A DNA stretch of 64,000 nt, taken from positions 19,822,330-19,886,329 of the forward strand of contig CM067566.1 of assembly GCA_034336665.1 (NCBI GenBank). Direction: 5' to 3'. The position numbers were made by a program, and so were the translations under genes. Positions 25,340 to 38,529 of this stretch are shown in pieces; positions within the stretch are counted from its first letter, which is position 1, and every line of letters begins with the position of its first letter. This stretch comes from Luscinia megarhynchos. Lineage: Eukaryota; Chordata; Aves; Passeriformes; Turdidae. Below the pieces are notes generated by a model. The model ran no database searches. It was not told the origin of the DNA and worked only from the letters and a program-made list of their open reading frames with translations.

Positions 25340-25920
25340 CTCAGACAGCAGCCAAGCATCCACATAATTTCTTGCTCACTCTCCTCTCCATGGAGGAGGA
25401 GTGAATAAAAGGAATATGAGGAGACTTGCAGATTGAGATAAAGATGATTTTGTAGGTGAAGTGAAATCTGTGCACAAAACCAAAGCAAAATAAGGAATTT
25501 ATTCACTACTCCCCATTGGCAGACAGGTGTTTAGCAACTTCCTCAAAAGCATGTCTTCATCACAAGAAGTGGTTGCTTGGGAAATCCAGTGCCATAACCC
25601 CAAACTTCCCCCTTTTCTTCTTCTTTCTCTGAGCTTTTCTTGCTGAGCATGGCATCATATGACATGGGATGTTGCTCTTGGTCAGTTTAGTCCACTGTCC
25701 TGGCTGTGTTTCCTTCCAGCTTCTTGCTCACCCCAGGCCTACTTGCTGGCAGAGTGGGGAAAGAGAGAAACTTGATCCTGCACAAGCTCTGCTCACCAAC
25801 AGACAAAAGATTGGTGTGCCAGCAACATCATTTCAGTCACAAATCTGAAACATGGAACTGTATGTGCTGCTCTGAAGAAAAGTAAGCCAGTCTCAGATAG
25901 ATGCCACACAGCCATCTAAT
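25340..25920. mobile_element. Old avian interspersed repeat, probably an LTR of an endogenous retrovirus
   Basis: Several phrases occur in order as in a repeat family common in bird genomes: GAATTTATTCACTACT near 25495, a TTGCTTGGGAAATCCAGTGCC stretch near 25572, a CTGAGCATGGCATCATATGA segment, GTCCTGGCTGTGTTTCC, GGCCTACTTGCTGG and a CTGAAGAAAAGTAAG end. Local GC is higher than in the flanking intron. I see no retroviral ORF, so this is best read as a decayed solo LTR or non-coding fragment. Family memory is strong for 'avian repeat' but weaker for 'LTR'. Boundaries are approximate and orientation is not assigned. Confidence 0.6.
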
Positions 25921-26893
25921 TATTTACCTTATATTTTAAGATTTTTTTTCTATGGAGTTAGATGTACTTTGGTTTCCTGTCATTTTTTCCTCAAGTTACT
26001 AAGCCTTAATGATAATTTCATCATAATAGTAATAAAAATTCAATTTTCAAGGCTGTAAAATAATTGGCTCAAATTCATTGTTTTGGCTTGTGTCATGAGG
26101 TAGCGCAGAGGTTTAGACAGAAACTGGTGATTCTGTCTCAGAAACTAAAGCAGTTTGAATAGCAAAACCATTGGAAGTCTTAACATTGACCTGAAAGTCA
26201 TCTGGATAAGCACCTATTTATATAAGTTCTCATGAACTCAGGACAGATTGTTCATAATTATGTATACCTACTCATAGCAGAAAAGAGATTTATCAAACTG
26301 ATTTTATTTGGATTGAATTGAGCAGTATTTTTTCCACATTTATTCCATGCTAGTATCTGCTATGTTATGCTGAATAACAGCTGTAAATAGTTATTTCTGA
26401 AGCTACATCAAATGTCAAATTGCATCAAATGTAGTGATAAAATCTTTTATAACAGAGTTCCTGAAGGCTTCTGTATAACCTACAGTTGGACAGAGAAATA
26501 TGTTGCAATCATACAGAATAATGATAAAGAAAATCTAAAAGCATGGTATATAGACACTGCTCTGGATAGGCAACATGATAATATCTTAATATGTCACAAT
26601 GCTGTCTACAATCATAGATGAAGCTAACTGCATAAGACAGCATGATATGTTGTAAAATATGTCAATATTTGATCTAGTAGGAAAGGAGCAATTTATTTAC
26701 CTTCAGATGTTCCATCCTTTAGCCCCTGAGCATTAAAGAAAAAGACTTGGGAACCATTTGGGAAGTGTAAGTTGATTGTCATTGTTTTTCATTGTTAACA
26801 GAGACCTTTATTTCTGAACTTTAAAGATAAACTGCCTTTAGGACACATTCAGACAAGCAATTCCACTTTAACTTAAACTCTTCCTAAACAGAT

Positions 26894-26993
26894 ATTTTTG
26901 TTCGGCTTTTTTTTTATTTATTTTTTTTTTTTTGGTTGGTTGTGGGTTTTTGGTTGGTATTTATTTGTTTGGCTTTTTTTTTATTTTTTTTAT

Positions 26994-27028
<35 letters not shown>

Positions 27029-27048
27029 GAGTTTGTGTTTTTTTTTTG
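26894..27048 (+). repeat. T-rich tract with (TTG)12 microsatellite
   Basis: T runs with GG interruptions from 26894, then twelve TTG units at 26994-27029, then a further T run. The apparent Phe/Leu-rich (+) and Thr/Asn-rich (-) ORFs across it are translation of the repeat and are not genes. Confidence 0.95.
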
Positions 27049-29983
27049 GTAAAGAAAACCATTTTGACAGAACTGAGTTGAGAAGTGCACATATGGTTCT
27101 CCTGTCAGATGTGAGGAGCTTCTTACCTCCAACAGGAAAGAGTTGGGAGAAGCAGCTGGTAAAAACAGGGGCCAGTAACCTCCTGGCCCAGAACAGCATG
27201 CTTAATTGTCATCCTGTGGCAGAGATTTCAAAGTGCACATAAGTGTAGAAATGCTGGTCTGAGGAAAAAGCAAAGGAAATAAGGGATTGGATTTTTAGCT
27301 GGGTATCATGCTAAATGTTCTTTTAAAAAAAATTTTAATAGTTCTGAGAAATTTGAAAGTGTTAAGATTTCTTGTATAGATGACTGCAATGCCTGTTTTT
27401 AGAAGCTTATCCATGTTTCTTTTGGGTCTTTTAACTGTAAAAGTAATAATCCAGTTAGGCTTCTTGTAGGAGGGATGTGAAAGAACTTCTTTTCAAATGT
27501 TCCTAAATAGCAAGTTATGAACATTGTACGAATTTGTGGAATAGATTTCCAAACAAAATAGCTGGCTGAAGATCATGGCAAGGAGTCACAGGACTGATAG
27601 AGTAAATGTAGATCTATATTGAAAGGGTAGTAGTACAAAATACATAGTTGGACTCTTTTCCCCCAGGTTATAACAATTACCTATGAGAGATTTATCTATT
27701 AAACCAATAACTTTACAAAATTCACAAATGAGAAGCCATAAAAATCCATTCTGTTTATGTCTACACTACCTAAAAGGAGCAACGGGAAAGGCTAATGGAA
27801 TATATATTAAGTACATGCTGAATGGTGTCTTTTTACATTTGATTTCCCTCATAAATGTTTCTTATTAAGTGTTTTAGCTCTACTTTTTTCATAAATTTAG
27901 TAGAAGGTAATGGATGCTGCTTTAAATACTTCTTCTACTTTGCTTTGACCACAAACTTAGAATGAACAGGAGAGGCACAGGAAACTTTGATTCTGCCCAG
28001 TATATTATTTTTAAACATTTCTGTCCAAGGGTACAAAACCTGCAGAAGCATTAGCAGTGTAGTGTTAGACATCTTGCATCTAAATTCTTCAAAACCTTTT
28101 AAAAAAATGAACATTCAGTGACTATTTATGCAGCGTGTAACAGAATTTATAACTGTAATTTTTTTTTCCTAAAAGCTTTGCTTCTGCTGTTGAGATTTTT
28201 TGTGCTGCTTAAGAGTACTTCACCTCTGTCCCTAAGCTGCTCAAGCCTTCTTCACATCTAGAGGTCACTTCTGCTGTTTGTTTTTTTTTTTTTGAATATT
28301 CCTAAAGTGTTTAAAACAAACGCCAAGTGTTTAATGAAAACATTTGACTGAGAGAAAAAAAATGTGAGAAATAGGAAGCATTCAACAAACAGGAGACAAA
28401 AAGGGGAGTGAATGGGGTGTGAAGAAGGCAATAAATGCCTAAATCAGCTTATTGAAATGGTAATGTAGAAACCAGGGTAAGGCAGTTTACCTCTCCGCAG
28501 AGTACACAGAAAACATTCTTCATTGTCCTTTTATAATAATTTGGAGAATCTTATTAGTGTTTTGTAATGTTTTGATAAGGTTGCATCAAGAAGCACAGTT
28601 TATGTTTCACGGGCTTCTAATTGTTGTTGTCCTCTGGGCTCTTTCTTACCTGTCAGTATATCTGAGATCAGATGCCAATACAGTCAGAAAAGTTCTAGTG
28701 CTGAGCAATGCTTTTTATTATAACTGAAGTATTATCATTTCTAAATTGAAAATGGGTTTCTCATGATCCTATGTACTCCCACTCCTTTTCCTGCATTCCC
28801 AGTGTTTGACTCTTTACTACATATCTTGGCTTAATTTTCATTTTCATTCTGTGCTCTACTGTTTGTTCCATTGTAGCAACTCCTGTTTGTGAGACAGCAT
28901 AAAATGTAATTTGTTATGTATTTGTGATTTTTTTACCTTTTTTTCAGTGCTACAGTTCTACTATAGATCTAGTCTGTGGGTTTATCAAGGTCATTTGAAT
29001 TCAAACCCTGCTTCCTCCCTGGTGCTCGCAGCCTTTGCCTGTTTTTGGTCATTCACTATTTCTACAGGAGTATACCATTATTCAAGATGAAGGAAATATT
29101 GAGCCAAATGTAAGAAATATTTCTATAGCATCTCATCTGCAGTTTTGCCTTTTCCTGCCAGTGAAATGTGGATAGCTACCAAACGGCATTTTTTTCAACT
29201 AAATGAATATCAATGCCATGGAGAACACTAATACTGAGGTCATTTCATCTGGGCAAGTTAATACTGAACCTCTAGTCTATATCCTCTTTCAGTCATTTAA
29301 GATTCTTTCAATTCTGGCTTTAGATGAGATGGCATTTGAATAAACTAACCTACTTAGAAAGAATGACCCTTAACCAAAATAAATTAAACTAGTACAACTC
29401 CTAGAAAATCAAAATAAAAGCGCCTACTAGAAAAGAATGACAGAGTTTTGTAATTTTGTATTTTTGTGTTATTGTTTTGTATTTTCACTTCTTTGAAAAA
29501 ATGTGTGTATTAGATTTTAAAGAGTATGGTTTGAAAACACACTAAATAAAAGACACCAAGACAATTACTAGATACTGAATACATTGATTACATTGTTATC
29601 ATACCCTAAATAGGGATATAACAACATAGCCAGTTTGTTTAGGTAGAAATGGCAGTATGGAATTCAGAGTGAACTGCAAAAAAATTCCCCATAAAAATAT
29701 GAGTTCAGTGTTTTTGTAGTTGCACACTTCCATACAAGGCTAATCAGTTGGTTAACACTGGAACTAAGCTAGTTCCATTACCTACACAATCCAATCTCAC
29801 TGGGCTCTGCAGTGTAAGCCTACCTGTAAATCACAGAGAAAACTGTGGAAAGGCTGCCAAGCTTGGCTGTCACAGAGACACTGACCTGATCCTACAGGCC
29901 AAAATACTTGCTACTGCTGTAAAATCTATTTTTATTGATTATTAGTGCAGTCATAACTGAACTGCTGCTGCTTTAAACTCTTA

Positions 29984-30000
29984 TTTGTTTGTTTGTTTGT
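29984..30000 (+). repeat. (TTTG)4 microsatellite
   Basis: Four TTTG units and a trailing T. Confidence 0.9.
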
Positions 30001-30181
30001 GAGTTGAATTCTTCTAATGTTGAAATACTAACTCTGTATATAATAGCTGATAGTGCATTTTGTGTATCAGCCATTAATCCAGGGGTCTGGACTTGCTAAT
30101 TAAATCCATCTGCATTGTTGTTCTTCTGAAGTTAGGAAAGCAGGAGTGAAGTAAATCTGCTCTAGCAATTCTAGTTTCTTC

Positions 30182-30730
30182 TTGCCATGGAGGTGGGCAC
30201 GTCATGGCTATTACCCTTGGTTAATGCAAGACTTCCTTTCAAGTTTGACTTCTTGTAATGGAAGCTACAAAGAATGGATTTATTTGTTCATGGGTTATGC
30301 TCATGGGCTTTATGACTCCAATTCTGGAAAGGAGACATTATATTTTATTTATTATTTTCCTCTCCTTCCCTTCAAAAAATTTTCATTGGCATCAGAGAAA
30401 GATCTTAATGTATTTACAATTTTTCAGTTCTTAGCTGATATAGAAAAGAGAACAAGCAGGAGTTTTTTTGTTTGGTTTCCACAACATGTTTTGCTTTGCT
30501 ATTTATTCCATTGTCAGCCTTTGCTATTCTTCACAACTCTTTTGAGCAGGAAGTGGCAGAAGGAGAAAAATCTGACTGGGAAGACTTTAACAAAGCTGTT
30601 CATAGAAAGAACAGGGAAAGTAATATCTGTTTCAAGAGAGAAGAGAACCACATTGTGGAGATACCTCAGTCTTATGAGTACATACATATGTGATCAGGAT
30701 ATCGGTATAGAGCTCTTATGCATCAGCTGA
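30182..30730 (+). other. Unusually long intronic ORF, coding status unknown
   Basis: An open frame of 182 codons in AT-rich intron, starting MPWRWARHGYYPW. It is rich in aromatic and Leu residues, with no signal peptide or domain that I recognise. A second frame is open from 30472 to 30693 (73 codons) and contains an acidic/basic stretch EQEVAEGEKSDWEDFNKA. No promoter, splice sites or poly(A) signal tie either frame to a transcript. The length is somewhat beyond what I expect by chance here, so I record it, but I do not call a gene. Confidence 0.15.
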
Positions 30731-32762
30731 ATCCTTTGCCAAAAAGAGGTCTTAATGTGGGCATGTGTTTGAAAATTAATTTTCAAAATAGATTTTTTTT
30801 TCAATATGACCTTAACCTTTGGAAAAACATGGCTTTGATTTGTAAGTTCAACAGTAGAAAAAATTTGCATTTAATATACTTGATTTTTAAGTCCCATTAA
30901 TAAAATATGATTTAAAAGCAGCTTTCAAAAACGCTGCATAGATATATTCCTGTAATTTGTTGTTATTCTTTGAGTAAATGCAACTATGCTTCTATACTTT
31001 GTATTTCATCATCTACTGAAATATGTCTAAGATTTTTCAAAGAAATAGGAAAAAATACTCACTGTTTCATTAAGAAGAAAACATGCAAAGATTTCCTCAC
31101 ATTTTTGTAATGATAACTTTAACTTACTTTTTCCACCTTATTTCTCATATTTATATGAGTCCATAGAATCATTACTTTTCTTTTCACTCCATTTGATTGG
31201 GCAACTCATGTAATACTTTTATTAAAGTGTAATGTTTGTAGATGAGTGAAAGAAGTTCAAAAAAGTGGCCAACAGCTAGAAGAAATTTAAAGACCAGAAG
31301 AAAAGCTATTTTGAAAAAAAAAAAAAAAGCAAACAGTTACTTGCCATATTGGCACGAGTTTCCTTATTTCTGTTTTTTCTTTTGAGCATAATGTAAAATT
31401 CAAAGTCAAAGTGAGATAATTGAGGAAATAGAATTTAAAGTAAAATTACAAAATTATTAGTTAGAAAAAATAGTTTATTAAATAAAATTACATTATGCTA
31501 GATCATTAAAAGCTTGCTTTTCAGGCAGATGAATAAAGACAATTCTTACTACAGTCAGTGAAGAGCAGTGGGTGATTAGTGCCTCCAAAGATAACTCCTG
31601 CAGGCTAGATCAGATGCATGTTAATTGTTAGGATGAGAGAATTAGAAAAGGGAGAAATTGAGTTGGAGGAAGAAATGTTTACTCCAGAGGGCTGTACCAG
31701 TCAGCTGCTGTGTATCCCATCTACATAAGATTTTATTGAAGGGAATCTCACAGTGAATATTTTCTGTATAATAAATTTTATTTAAAAACATTTCTTTGAA
31801 AAGGATTTTGGAGCACAGCCTGAAATAGGGATTAGATTTTAAAGTATTTTCTGTATAGAACTGGGACTAGTTTAAATTTTCAGGCTGGGGATGTAAAAAT
31901 TGCTTCTTTTTGTTTGTTGAAGAAGCAGTTCAGTATGCTGGAACTGTTCCTTAGGGAGGAAAAAGAAGCAAGTGCAGACTCCTGGCTGGAGCCCAGCTGC
32001 CTGTTAGAGTTCCAGAGCATGTCCTGATTCACTTCTGTTTGTTCTTCTCTCACTTGTTCATTCATATCCTTTCCACTGAATCATGAAACAAGAAACTGTG
32101 AAATCTTTGGCTCAGTGGATTTTGGTATACTCTCAGATCTCTAGGCATACTGTGATTGAATGTAGTTGACAGTGGCTTTAGTACCGTGATTCCTTAGAGC
32201 TTATTTTTCTAATGTGGGCAGTACTACGTAGCAGACTTTTTGTGTCTAGAAACACTGAACTGAAATGTTGTCACTGATATTATCAACAGTTTTTCCAAAA
32301 TACCAGCACTATAAAAGAAAGGATAAATAAATACTCCTACATGCATTTAATAATGTATTTCTAAACAAGCTTTACAAAACAAATATTTTAAAATCTGTTT
32401 TGTAAACTCTATTCTGATCCATTACTGCATGAAAAGAGTAGCTCAATACTGCAAAATTGTTTATTTCTCATTTGTCTGTGACAGTAGTCCCCAGGATGTG
32501 GTCTGTTACTGGTTGTGGTGTAATGAGGCATGGCCCTGTAGAACTCTGGATCTTTCTGAATCTAAAAAATAATTCCTTGGCATTATCACAAAAGTCTTGA
32601 ATACGTTTGAACAAGCAAGTACATGGGTTTGCTTAAATGAAAAGAGAGTTGTTTTCTTAATTTTCTGATTACTAATGAAATAAACGTATAGAAATAAATG
32701 TATAGAAAATAGTAAGGAAATAGTGCATTCCTAAAATAAAAAGGAAGAAAGTCTGGATGGCT

Positions 32763-32785
32763 GGCCTAAGGTTGAGCCTTAGGCC
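32763..32785. repeat. Perfect 9-bp GC-rich hairpin
   Basis: GGCCTAAGG (32763-32771), loop TTGAG, CCTTAGGCC (32777-32785). No flanking extension of the stem. Confidence 0.7.
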
Positions 32786-33713
32786 TAACAGGTTTCCAAA
32801 GTCTGGTCATGTTTTCTTGAATTGTCATTCTGTTAGACTCTAGAAAATGAAAAAGCTAAGTACATGTGGGTATTAGGGAGCATAAAATAGTGTAATACTG
32901 ATTCTGCTTCCTGAAAGCACATTACATTTAAAGCTACTTCATACCCAGTCCACCTTAGAGGTCTGATTTATGGGCATGAATGTCTAACTTCGTGGCACTT
33001 ACCACCTCTGTCTATCATTCTGTGCTCCTGAGCAGAGGAATTGCTCATGCAGCAGTTATTGGGTCAGTGCAAGCTGAAGCCCAAATATTAAAGAATCAGT
33101 GCTCTTTGGCCTCACTACACCAGGTTGTAAACTGCAGTGTTAGCTGCTGCCTCACAAACAGCTTTGCTTCTCCTGGTGTGGGCGTAGGTATCTGTGAGGA
33201 GGCAGAAAGGTGGGGAGCTGAAGCAAAGATCACTCCTCTCTGTCTCCAGGAAAGCTGCTCTTTTTCTTGCAGTAGAAGCTCTCAGTTAAAACCCACATCC
33301 AGTTGGAAACTTTTGCTTGCTACTTAGATTTGCCAATTGATTTTAAGACAACGTATTCACCACAGATGTACAATAAAATGCACAGAGGAAGTCTGGAAGA
33401 ATGTAGAAAGTAACAAGTTTGCAGCCATAGAACAGACTTTTCTCTTTACCCCTCTGGGTAGGTATTTAGTGCCAGCACAGAGAATCGCCTTTCCTCTCGC
33501 CTTCTGCATCAGGTTAGCTCCCATGTAATGTCTAACGTGTAGCTCACAGTGGCTTGGATAGCACTGATCTCGAGGAGTGAGGTGAAAACAGGTTTCCAGG
33601 TTTGAGTTTACACTTCAATGTGTTACTCTGAAGTCACAATCGCTTTTATTTTTGTCTGGTTCAAAGGCATTGAAATCAAAACCATTAGAATTTTCCAGAA
33701 TATTTAGACTTCG

Positions 33714-33781
33714 GGTTTGTTTTTTTTGGTTGGTTTGTATTTAGTTTGTTTTTATTATTTTTTGTTTTGTTTTGTTTTTTT
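33714..33781 (+). repeat. T/G-rich tract (TTTTG units)
   Basis: T runs and TTTTG/TTTGG units over 68 bases, ending directly in the polypyrimidine-like TTTTTTTCCCAG. Confidence 0.9.
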
Positions 33782-33786
33782 CCCAG

Positions 33787-33918
33787 AATGAGTGGAACAA
33801 TTACAAGAAATTCCAAGTACTCTTGGAAGGCTCTAGAGGTCTTTTGAGGAGTTCAAAGAATCCCTTGGGTACTGAAATCAACTCTCGCTTTAGAAACTTC
33901 AGGGTGTTTAATTAGTAC
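33787..33918 (+). other. Possible cryptic terminal exon
   Basis: A long pyrimidine tract ends in TTTTTTTCCCAG (cut after 33786). Phase 0, which matches the exon 1 donor, gives 43 open codons beginning NEWNNYKKFQVLLEG and ending at a TAG around 33916-33918. No known PCDH7 isoform peptide matches and no AATAAA lies close downstream, so this is only a splice-compatible frame. Confidence 0.2.
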
Positions 33919-34025
33919 TCTTTTCTTTGTTCCTGGTTTGCAACAAAGACTCTTTGTCAGCTTTGGGTTAAACTATTAATGAAAATGGGTGTGTTAATTA
34001 AAGAACTTGCTTATTTCTAATTGGC
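33905..34025. promoter_or_regulatory. Cluster of homeodomain-type motifs, candidate enhancer
   Basis: TTTAATTAG (33907-33915), an ATTAAT core near 33975, TTAATTAA (33994-34001) and TAATTGG (34018-34024) fall within about 120 bases of otherwise complex sequence, which continues repeat-free to about 34180. Motifs are AT-rich and common by chance; clustering and texture are the only evidence. Confidence 0.3.
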
Positions 34026-36719
34026 AAAAGTGCTCAAGCCCTCCCGAGACTTATAGCCAAGCACAGCAATGTCTGCTAAGAGATACTCATGAGCTTGTGA
34101 GAGATGCCTTAGAAAATATTAACACATCCAGGAAAAGTAGCAATAGTAACAATCTTGTGTGAGGAATGCTTCAGAAGAGATTAAACACGGATATTTATAT
34201 TCTCAGGGATCTTCTTTTTAATTTTTTTTTCTTTTTCTTTTTTGTTTATCTTCACAGTATGTAATTTACATGACTTACAGCTAAACCCCATTATTTAGTA
34301 AGACATTTGCAAAACCATTTGAAATTTTCAGATTCTATTGCAGCATGCAGAAACAATATTCAGCTCTTCTTTTTGTTATTTCGGTTTTTTTTTGATGGTT
34401 GTTTTTTTTTGCTGTTGGGGTATTTTTCAATCTTTATTTGTTGTAGATGTCATTGAGTGAAAAAGAGAGCACAACCTGTATGAAAACAGCCTCTGAGATG
34501 GAGTGCAATGATTTCACACAGCAAAGTTGCAGCATTGCTTCTTTTGTGTTTTTTTTTTTGTTTATGACCAGCCACTAATGTATTAATAGAAAGTCCAACT
34601 AATAATCCCCTCAATTTAGTTAGTATTATGCAAGATAGCCAGCAGTTGGGTTGACAGAATGGTACACAATCATTCTATCACAGTATGCTATGTCAGTATA
34701 AAAAAAAGTTTCATGAGATGTGATAGGTTTTAGGGTACATTTCTTTGGTGAAAAAAAGTTACCTCCTATCTCTCAGTGACATGCCTACCATGCTATGTCT
34801 ACCTTAGAAACACATTAAATATTTTACATGCACTTTTTTTTACATGCAAGTGCTTATTGCAGCTTCGATATTGATACAGTTATTATCTCACATACGTAAA
34901 TCAGTTGGAGAATCATATTTATAAAAAGTATTGAAGAATCCCATTTTTACAGCAGTATTTTGTTATGTGTCAAAGCATGTTGTAATGAATTAATACAACA
35001 CGAAAGTTCATAAGAGTCCAGTTTGAATTTGCTAATCTGTGCTGGCGATAATCAACTAAACTGAGAAAATAACTAATTTTCATATGGGTTAGGAAGACTT
35101 TATTTTATGAATTTAAGTAGTTAATGTACCTTAATGAACATGTGAGTATTGAGAACTATACATTTTTATTTTTTGACACGGCCTTGGAGAAATACAAGAA
35201 TCAGGTGTTCATGTGTGTGTTTTTGTGTGTGTCAACTTTATATAGCTTTGAAATCCAGAGGTTAAAGAAAGACAGAAATCTTTACTCTGCCAGCTACACA
35301 GCAGCTGAGGAAGAGGTTTATAAAAGATGTTTTATTTCTGTGAAACATCCAAGTAATCTCAGATTGGCTGGTATGTATTGCTTATCCAAGGGTGGAACAC
35401 AAATAATCAACACTTCTTGTCTTAGATTTGGAAAACATTTTTAAGATTTAATTGTGAGAAGATTCTGATGAGTTTGTCTCATCTGCAATTTTCCACTGCT
35501 GTCAGAAAGGTCAATAACTTTGTCTCCAATTCCTCATAATGTACTGAACAAGCATTTTTTAAAAGTAAGAAATTGTCTTGTCTCACTTATAGTAGTCCCA
35601 ATATTTAGATAATCATATAAGAAAATGGACTAAGTAATCTTATGCAGAGCTTTTTGTACCTAAGATTTGAGATATTATTGTTTGATTGTACTAAAATTTT
35701 TATTTTAGTTTGGTTTTTTTTTTTTAAATTCTATCCTGAAAGAAGATTTCATCAAAGGCTGTGTGGGTGATGATCTGGGTGGGGAAAAGCTGTCAAAAAA
35801 TCTTGAAAATGAGGAATAGAATTTACAGTAGTGTGCACATACAAGTATCTTTATTCTGAAGGGGATGTCTAAATGACTTTCAACTTCTTTGTTTGCTTCC
35901 TAAGTTTGATTGAGTGAAATTTGAGAAAAATCATTTATTTACCTAGGACTATTTCCTTCTTAGGAAGAAACTTGAAATTGATTTCAGCTTGACACATTTC
36001 TTCCCTGAAGTAATACAAAATCTTTGTCTAATAAATGCATACAGAGTTTTTGTGGCTCATCAGGGTGCTATGACATTCCAGTGTATTGATTCTGTGGTGT
36101 TAAAGGGTGACATATTTGGTGTTAACAGGCCATCAGAGTATTGGGATTTGAACTGCACACAGTAAGAAGCACTGACTTTCCTGTAACATGGCAGGCTTCC
36201 TAAAGCAGTAGGAGTAACACTAGTCTTACATAGTTCCTCATGTATAAATTTCAAACATTAAGAAGATTTTTGTATAATTAAATTAATGAATTTTAGAAAA
36301 TATTTTTAAAATTCTGAAAGTAAAATTCAATATTTACTATTTTGTAAGACCCACCACCATTCTGCATTTTTTCATTTGCAAAATTTCTTAGCATCCTGAG
36401 TTTAAAATTCACTCTTGAAAGAAATATTTATTTTATACTGTGCTTAGTTTTGTTCTTCTTATATTTTTTTCTTCTGCAAAATTTAATCTGTCTTAGGTAA
36501 AGATCTTAATATTTTTAGTGTAGTTTTTAGCAGCATACAGGATTTGCTTGCATTTCATGTAATGACTGTTCTCTTTATATTGGAGGCTAAAGACACCTAA
36601 ATGTAGAGTTTTTCCAGGTTTATGTTACCTTGCAGGGCATTAAATACAATCCAAAAGAGTGTGTGAACCACAGAGGGTTAAAACAGCATCTTCTGGTTTT
36701 CTGTCTTTCAGATGAAGTG

Positions 36720-36780
36720 GGGTTTTTTTTGTTTGTTTGGTTGGTTTGGTTTTGTTTTGTTTTGGTTTTTTTTTTTAATT
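36720..36780 (+). repeat. T/G-rich tract (TTTG, TTGG units)
   Basis: GGGG followed by T runs and TTTG/GGTTTG/TTTTG units. Same type as 33714-33781. Confidence 0.9.
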
Positions 36781-38529
36781 TTAGTGACCTGGAGTGTTTT
36801 CTTTGGAAATAGCATTTTGATTTTTTTTTAAATTTTATAGCATTGATTATAATTACTGGGAAAAAAATAAAAATCAGCTAAGTCAAAAAAAGTGAACTAA
36901 TTCTATCATCTTTAGAAATTAATCAGATTTACAGTTGAAAAAGATTCTATAGGACTCAAGTTGCAGATGTTTACATATTCATTCTTTTTTGTGTTTGAAT
37001 ATCAGTTGTCCTGCAAAGAAATGTAGAACGCCTTTTATATAATATGTTTGCTCTGTTTTCTAACATAAGTATTTTGCTTAAGCAGATTTGCTAGGAAGTG
37101 ACAGCTCTGAAAAATTGGGCACAGTGATTGCTGGAAGTATTTCAGTTCCCAGCAATCTAAATAGTGCGGAAGGGAGAAAATGAAATATCACCATGTTTTA
37201 AAGATGACAGTTTTGTCAAAGATGGCTTTTCACTCTTAAAAAAATTGAGTAAATCAAGTAGATCTAAAATGTCTGCACTCATTGAAGATGCAACACCTTT
37301 TTAGTTTATTTTTTTCTTCTCTCTCTTTGTAAGCGTTTGGTAGAACCAACTTGTTAAACATAAAACACTCTGTGAATAGCATTATTCTTCTTGTTTAATT
37401 GTTATCTTTAGATAATTTTGAATCATAACAGACTTTCATGAAACATAGTTACAAAGAGATAATCAATGTAAAATTTGGTAAAATGAAACTGAAATGAAGG
37501 CTTATATTCTTCAGAGCTATATTTTGTAAATAACTTCAGAAGAATACTTTTTGTCAGATCTGGTTTTCTAAACACTCAGTTTCATGGGTTCCTGCTCCAC
37601 TTCTGTAGATCATGAATCAGGAAGCTGATCTGGCCTGCTTGTTTCAATCTTTTTGGGCATTAGCAAGCATCTACAAAGACAGGTTTTATAAATATGGTCT
37701 TTAAAATAGGAGAGGGGGAAATGTTTATTGAGCATGGCTCTCCACTTGAGTAGATATAAATGCTCATGATGAAATTCTTGTTCATCCTAGCAGTGGGGTA
37801 AATGTCCAGTGTATGTTTTTCTTCTGCTACATTTAAATGTGGCATAAGACTTGTTGCAAGTGTACATTCCCTTCACATTTAACTCAAAACAAATAATTTA
37901 CAGAAAGATTTTACTGAGGTTTAAAGTTCTGTTGCCAGTGGAACCCACTGTCCACAAAGTAAAAGCCCTGTGTGCTATCCACAGTCTGTGCAGATGCTGA
38001 CAAGGACACACCAGAGTTCATGCTGCTGCTGTTTTCTTCGTGTTCTGCACTGAATTTGTCTTATTTGACAATCTGCTCCAGCACAGCTTAGCAACTGTAT
38101 TATACTAAAACCTGCCAAGATATTTTCCTTCTTTTATGGTCCCTTGTACAATATTGCAAAATGAATTTGCTTTATTTTAAATGTAGCAGATCCAAACAAA
38201 AGATCTACAGCCTTGAATTTCTCAAGTTCCTGCCTGATACACAGAAGCAATGTAATTTTTTTTTATTCTACAAAGCAGAAGGTGTTTATGGACCTACACC
38301 ATGTATTTGTCTGTTTCTCGGAAAGCCAGAAGTTGGAGTAAAGCATTAATGTTTTCTCCCTCAGATATGTTACATGAAGTCCTTAAGAAAATGTCTTCAA
38401 AGATCTCTCATTTCTTGGAGAAGCCATGACTTAGAAATTTCTCAAAAAAAAATTCTGTGTTTGTGGACATCCAAAGGAGGACTCAAGTTACGAGAAATAA
38501 CTACCGAAAAAAAGGTTATGCAAATTTTA

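Noticed and set aside
26898..27242. Phe/Leu-rich 114-codon ORF with apparent membrane helix
   Set aside because: The hydrophobic part is poly(T) and (TTG)12 translated; the rest has no homology I recognise.
31141..31190. CCATAGAATCAT as a CR1 3' terminus
   Set aside because: The 12-base similarity to the CR1 terminal repeat is not followed by any CR1 body sequence.
32980..33327. 115-codon ORF with Cys and Ser richness
   Set aside because: No domain, splice signals or promoter; length is within chance expectation for this much intron.
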